Both the position numbers and the translations under genes were made by a program. The notes under the pieces were generated by a model. It was not told where the DNA came from and did no database searches. It saw only the letters and a program-made list of their open reading frames with translations. DNA of 37,680 nt from UBA1161 sp049520395 (GTDB taxonomy: Bacteria; Planctomycetota; Phycisphaerae; Tepidisphaerales; Tepidisphaeraceae): the NCBI GenBank assembly GCA_049520395.1, contig JBEKPV010000012.1, positions 1-37,680 of the forward strand. The letters run 5' to 3'. Shown piece by piece: positions 33,853-37,680 of this stretch. The first letter of the stretch is position 1. Every line of letters begins with the position of its first letter.

Positions 33853-35754
33853 ATGTTCAACAGATTTTGCGTTGAACCGTTGGAACGCCGCCGCTTGCTG
33901 AGCGCGACACCCGACACGCTTTATTCGTTCACAGGGGGGACGGACGGGAATGAGCCGTCGGGAATCTCGGTCGACAGTACCGGGGATGTCTTTGGCACGA
34001 CCTATCTCGGCGGCAACAACGGCGAGGGCGCGATTTACAAACTGGCCCAAGGCGCAACGGACGTCTCGACCGTCTATTCCTTTGCCGGCGGCACTGACGG
34101 TTCAACACCCGCGGGAATCTTCAGAGATAGCGCGGGAAATCTCTATGGAACCGCCTTCTCCGGCGGCGCGCATAATGACGGAACGATCTGGGAATTTCCG
34201 GTCGGCGCCACGACGGTGACGGTTCTGTACGCCTTCACCGGCGGCGCCAGTGGAAGCGAGCCGACCGGAATAACCAGAGACAGCAGCGGCGATCTCTTTG
34301 GCAACACCGATGCGGGCGGAACGCATAACGACGGCACGATCTGGGAACTGCCCGCGGGCGGCACCACCGTAACCATACTCTATTCCTTCCCCGGCAGCGC
34401 CGGCTCGGCGGAGCCGGACGGAATCGCCATCAACGCCGCCGGCGATCTCTATGGCACCAATTTCGTCGGAAACACCGTCTGGGAATTGGCCGGCGGAAGC
34501 ACGTCGCTCACCACGATATACACTTTCCCCGTGGGTGGCGGCGGCGCTTATCCCGAAGGAATTGCGATCGACAGTTCCGGCGATCTGTTCGGCTCCACCG
34601 GCGCGGCTGGCGCCAACCTCGTCGGCAATGTTTGGGAAATGGCCAGCGGCGCCACCAAGCCAACCACGCTCTATTCCTTCACCGACGGCTCCGACGGCGA
34701 AGACCCGTCCACTATTACCCTGGACAACTCCGGCAACCTATACGGCGCAACCTACGAAGGCGGCGACAACGGCGGCGGAACCGTGTTTGAAATGACCGGC
34801 GTCGTTCCCCTGCCCCAACTGGCGCTCACCACCCCCGCCACCGCGGCCAGCGTCAACGAAGGAGACAGTTACACCATCAGTTGGACCGGCGGAAGCCCCG
34901 GCGACACCGTCCAACTTTGGGCCGAAGGGGGCCCCACCAACTCCTGGACGGAACTCACCGCGGGCGTTCCCGATTCCGACGGCTCATTCAGCTGGAACAC
35001 AACCGGCGTCGATCACGGCTGGTACAACTTCCAAGCCTGGGACATTCCCGTCAGCGGAACCGCCTATGCGGTGCAAAGCCCCAATTATCTGCACGTCGTG
35101 AATCCGAGCGCAACGGCGCCGACGGTTTCGTTAACCAATCCCGTGCTGGCCGGCGAATCCGTTCAGCAGGGAAATTCCTACACGCTGAATTTCACCGCGG
35201 CCGACGGGGCCGGCGACACCAATCCGATCTACGTACAACTCTGGGTTTATTCCGGAAACACCGGACAATGGACCGAGCTTCCCAGCGCCAATTATCTGCC
35301 GGCATCTCAAGGCTCTTATGTCTTGGACACCACGGGCATGGCACCGGGCTGGTATAGCTTTGCCGCGCACGCGACCAACGGCGATCAGTGGTCGTACGCC
35401 TCGAGCCCGGGTTGGCTCAACATTACGGTTGCGACTCCAACGATCAGTTTCACGACGCCAACCACCGGCCAATCCGTCGCCGCAGGCGGCACGTTCAATC
35501 TCGATTGGAACATCACGGGTCTTTCAACCACCGACCTGGCAAATTCCACCGTTCAAATCTGGGCGCAATATCTCAACAACGGAACCCCCGTCTGGACGGA
35601 GATCGCCGCCAGCGTGAGCGCCTCGGGCGGCGCCTACACGTGGACAGTGCCGACCGCGCCCGGCGGCGGAACATATTACGCCTTCAGCATTTGGCTCAAC
35701 GACGGCAATATGTGGTGGACCCAAGCCAGCCCCAACTGGCTCCAGGTGACGTGA
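33853..35754 (+). CDS. LEPR-XLL surface protein 6: GloVer repeats plus C-terminal cassette
   Basis: The 633-residue protein begins MFNRFCVEPLERRRLLSATP, so the LEPR-XLL motif lies within the first 20 residues, the shortest leader in the set. Six GloVer repeats follow, of the form SGDLFGNTDAGGTHNDGTIW then ELPAGGTTVTILYSF; they are closer to those of surface protein 7 (TIWEL, LYSF, AIDSSGDLFG) than to those of protein 1. Residues 323-633 are the cassette. The ATG at 33853 has AAGGGG 8 bases upstream, and the gene starts 70 bp after the stop of the polygalacturonase gene, so read-through transcription is possible. No hydrophobic signal peptide is visible; the function is unknown beyond likely export. 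Confidence 0.87.
   Translation: MFNRFCVEPLERRRLLSATPDTLYSFTGGTDGNEPSGISVDSTGDVFGTTYLGGNNGEGAIYKLAQGATDVSTVYSFAGGTDGSTPAGIFRDSAGNLYGTAFSGGAHNDGTIWEFPVGATTVTVLYAFTGGASGSEPTGITRDSSGDLFGNTDAGGTHNDGTIWELPAGGTTVTILYSFPGSAGSAEPDGIAINAAGDLYGTNFVGNTVWELAGGSTSLTTIYTFPVGGGGAYPEGIAIDSSGDLFGSTGAAGANLVGNVWEMASGATKPTTLYSFTDGSDGEDPSTITLDNSGNLYGATYEGGDNGGGTVFEMTGVVPLPQLALTTPATAASVNEGDSYTISWTGGSPGDTVQLWAEGGPTNSWTELTAGVPDSDGSFSWNTTGVDHGWYNFQAWDIPVSGTAYAVQSPNYLHVVNPSATAPTVSLTNPVLAGESVQQGNSYTLNFTAADGAGDTNPIYVQLWVYSGNTGQWTELPSANYLPASQGSYVLDTTGMAPGWYSFAAHATNGDQWSYASSPGWLNITVATPTISFTTPTTGQSVAAGGTFNLDWNITGLSTTDLANSTVQIWAQYLNNGTPVWTEIAASVSASGGAYTWTVPTAPGGGTYYAFSIWLNDGNMWWTQASPNWLQVT
34819..35754 (+). repeat. C-terminal cassette copy 6 (936 bp)
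   Basis: A complete copy, 311 codons plus stop. It has GWYNFQAWDIP in place of GWYYFQAWDIP, and SYVLDTT in place of SYVWNTT in module B. Confidence 0.9.
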
Positions 35755-35978
35755 ACCTGGGAAATATGTACCGAATTTCCCGCCAGTCCCCAGCAGCACA
35801 AAATACATTTTAACAATAACGGCGTCACCGGCGCCATTAGCACAACCCAAACAGTCCTTTCCTAAACTGAATCCGCCGGCCCGATCTTCGGCGGTATGGG
35901 ATTCGGAGGCGGCGGCTGCGGAGGATGGTTCTAAAGCCTCAACTGAACCAGTCCAAAACTAAAGGTCACGGAATTCGA

Positions 35979-37680
35979 ATGTGGAAAAATATTAGGCGGG
36001 TGGCCAGAAGTTTCGGACGCTCGACCGCGCCATCCGCGCGGCTCGCACGCGCAGCGGTCTTTTCCGTCGAGCCCCTGGAACGCAGGTGTCTGCTCACCGC
36101 CACCCCTACCACGCTCTTCGCTTTCAATAGCGCCGTGGTGGCCCAGGGAGTCGTCGCCGATAACAGCGGCGATCTGTTCGGCACGACCGAGGCGGGCGGC
36201 GACCACGACTCCGGCACGATCTGGGAACTGGCAAGCGGCAGCACCGTTCCCACCGCTCTCTATTCCTTCACGGGCGCCAGCGACGGCTCCAGCCCCGTCG
36301 CCATCACGATAGACAGCGCCGGCAACTTGTACGGCACGACTCTCAACGGGGCCGCGGAAACATTCGGCACCATCTGGGAACTGCCCAAGGGAGCCACCAC
36401 CGTCACTAATCTCTATACGTTTACGACCAAGGCCCAGGCCTCGGGCATCGCAATCGACAGCAACGGGGATCTTTTCGGTACCACGCAGTTCCAGGGCACG
36501 GATGGCATCGGAAGCATCTGGGAACTGGCCGCCGGAGCCACGGCCCCCACCACACTCTACTCCTTCACCAACTCGACAGACGGCGAGTATCCGCAGGGAA
36601 TAGCCATCGACTCGGCGGGCAATCTCTATGGCGCGTGCGCGGACTCCTCCATCGGGTCCGGGACGCTTTGGAAGCTTCCCGTGGGAGCAACTGCCGTCAC
36701 CACGCTCTACGCCTTTCCCGGCGGCGCCGACGTGGCTTATCCCGATGGAGTCGCCATCGACGCCGAGGGCAATTTATTCGGAACCGACTCTTACACCGGC
36801 GCCGACAACAACGGCACCGCCTGGGAATTTGCCGCCGGCGCCACGGCCGTCACCACGCTCTATTCCTTCACCGACGGCAATGATGGGGCCGTGCCCGGCG
36901 AAGTTTGCCTCGACCATGACGGCGATTTTTTTGGCACAACCCTCACCGGCGGGTCCGCCGGCAACGGCACGATTTTCGAATTTGCCGGCATCACTACGCC
37001 CGAATTGACTTTGACCACCCCGGCGTCCGCCGTCAGCGTCAACGTGGGCGATAGCTACACCATCGACTGGACCGGCGGAAGCCCCACCGACAGCGTTCAA
37101 CTCTGGGCCGAGGGCGGACCCAACAACGCCTGGCTGGAACTCACCCCCGGCGTCGCGCAGTCGGCCGGCTCCTATACTTGGAATACCACTGGCATCGCCC
37201 ATGGCTGGTACTACTTCCAAGCCTGGGACATCCCCACCAGCGCATCGTCTTACGCCGTGCAAAGCCCCAATTATCTTCACATCGTGGACTCCGCCGCTGC
37301 CGCGCCCACCGTTTCGATAAGCAATCCCGTGCTCGCCGGCGAGGCGATCGCTCAAGGCGGCAACTACACCGTCAATTTCACTGCCGGCGACGGCGCGGGC
37401 GACACCAATTCGGTCTACGTCCAACTCTGGGTTTACAGCGGCAACACCGGCCAATGGACGGTCCTCCCCAGCGCCAATTACCTCCCCGCGAGTCAGGGTT
37501 ATTACGTTTGGCAGACCACGGGCGTGGCCCCCGGGTGGTACAGCTTCGCCGCTCACGCCACCAACGGCGACGACTGGTCGTACGCTTCCAGCCCCGGCTG
37601 GCTGAATATCACCGTCCCGACACCGGCAATCGCCATCACAACCCCAACCAGCGGCCAGTCCGTCGCGGCTGGCGGCACGT
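35979..37680 (+). CDS. LEPR-XLL surface protein 7: GloVer repeats plus C-terminal cassette (3' truncated by window end)
   Basis: The frame opens at ATG 35979 (MWKNIRRVARSFGRS) and runs off the window after 567 codons without a stop. After a basic, Arg/Ala-rich leader the motif is VEPLERRCLLTATP, with Thr replacing the usual Ser. Six GloVer repeats follow (for example SGDLFGTTEAGGDHDSGTIW, ELASGS), very like those of surface protein 6, so the two are probably duplicates. The cassette begins at residue 343 (LTLTTPASAVSVNVG) and is visible for 225 residues, through module B into module C. If it keeps the fixed length, the stop should lie about 260 bp beyond the window. The ribosome binding site is weak (AAAGG 14 bases upstream). 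It lies 224 bp downstream of surface gene 6. Confidence 0.85.
   Translation, partial: MWKNIRRVARSFGRSTAPSARLARAAVFSVEPLERRCLLTATPTTLFAFNSAVVAQGVVADNSGDLFGTTEAGGDHDSGTIWELASGSTVPTALYSFTGASDGSSPVAITIDSAGNLYGTTLNGAAETFGTIWELPKGATTVTNLYTFTTKAQASGIAIDSNGDLFGTTQFQGTDGIGSIWELAAGATAPTTLYSFTNSTDGEYPQGIAIDSAGNLYGACADSSIGSGTLWKLPVGATAVTTLYAFPGGADVAYPDGVAIDAEGNLFGTDSYTGADNNGTAWEFAAGATAVTTLYSFTDGNDGAVPGEVCLDHDGDFFGTTLTGGSAGNGTIFEFAGITTPELTLTTPASAVSVNVGDSYTIDWTGGSPTDSVQLWAEGGPNNAWLELTPGVAQSAGSYTWNTTGIAHGWYYFQAWDIPTSASSYAVQSPNYLHIVDSAAAAPTVSISNPVLAGEAIAQGGNYTVNFTAGDGAGDTNSVYVQLWVYSGNTGQWTVLPSANYLPASQGYYVWQTTGVAPGWYSFAAHATNGDDWSYASSPGWLNITVPTPAIAITTPTSGQSVAAGGT
37005..37680 (+). repeat. C-terminal cassette copy 7 (partial, cut by window end)
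   Basis: The first 676 of an expected 936 bp are present. Module A has TDSVQLWAEGGPNNAWLEL and module B has TNSVYVQLWVYSGNTGQW; the sequence stops inside module C at GQSVAAGGT. Confidence 0.88.

Overview
The window is GC-rich, densely coding bacterial DNA, most likely from a planctomycete, probably of the Phycisphaerae/Tepidisphaera type. This is inferred from seven proteins with an N-terminal LExRxLL(S/T) motif (the LEPR-XLL domain of planctomycete surface proteins), from GloVer-type tandem repeats, and from a HAF-repeat protein with a PEP-CTERM-like tail. No rRNA, tRNA, CRISPR array or insertion sequence was recognised.

Positions 1-13.9 kb are mostly housekeeping and accessory genes: the 3' end of a divergent RNase HII-like gene, a DUF4160/DUF2442 pair, mfd, a cardiolipin synthase-like phospholipase D, a HAF-repeat/PEP-CTERM-like secreted protein, a small SdpI-like membrane protein, a DHA2-type MFS exporter coupled to a DUF2071 protein, and a 1153-residue protein that resembles PPi-dependent PEP carboxykinase (tentative).

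Positions 14.2-18.4 kb hold three translationally coupled glycosyltransferase genes on the + strand. Positions 26.4-30.5 kb hold a second polysaccharide operon on the - strand: a GT-C type membrane glycosyltransferase, a GT4 glycosyltransferase and a polyprenyl glycosylphosphotransferase. Together they look like an exopolysaccharide locus.

Around and between these operons (18.4-26.4 kb and 31.0 kb to the window end) lie seven + strand genes for modular secreted proteins. Each has a basic N-terminus with the LEPR-XLL motif, then a different passenger domain (GloVer repeats, cyclophilin, an unknown beta-rich domain, a six-repeat propeller-like domain, GH28 polygalacturonase plus a ConA-like domain, GloVer, GloVer), then the same C-terminal cassette. 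In all six complete genes the cassette is exactly 311 codons plus stop (936 bp), with no net length change; the seventh is cut by the window end. It is itself three related Ig-like modules. Synonymous positions differ widely between copies while the protein is strongly conserved, so the cassette appears to be under purifying selection rather than freshly copied.

The best candidate for an undescribed system is this set: a LEPR-XLL N-terminus and a fixed-length C-terminal cassette bracketing exchangeable passengers, embedded in a polysaccharide locus. A reasonable hypothesis is that the cassette attaches secreted enzymes and repeat proteins to the polysaccharide or cell surface; this is inference.
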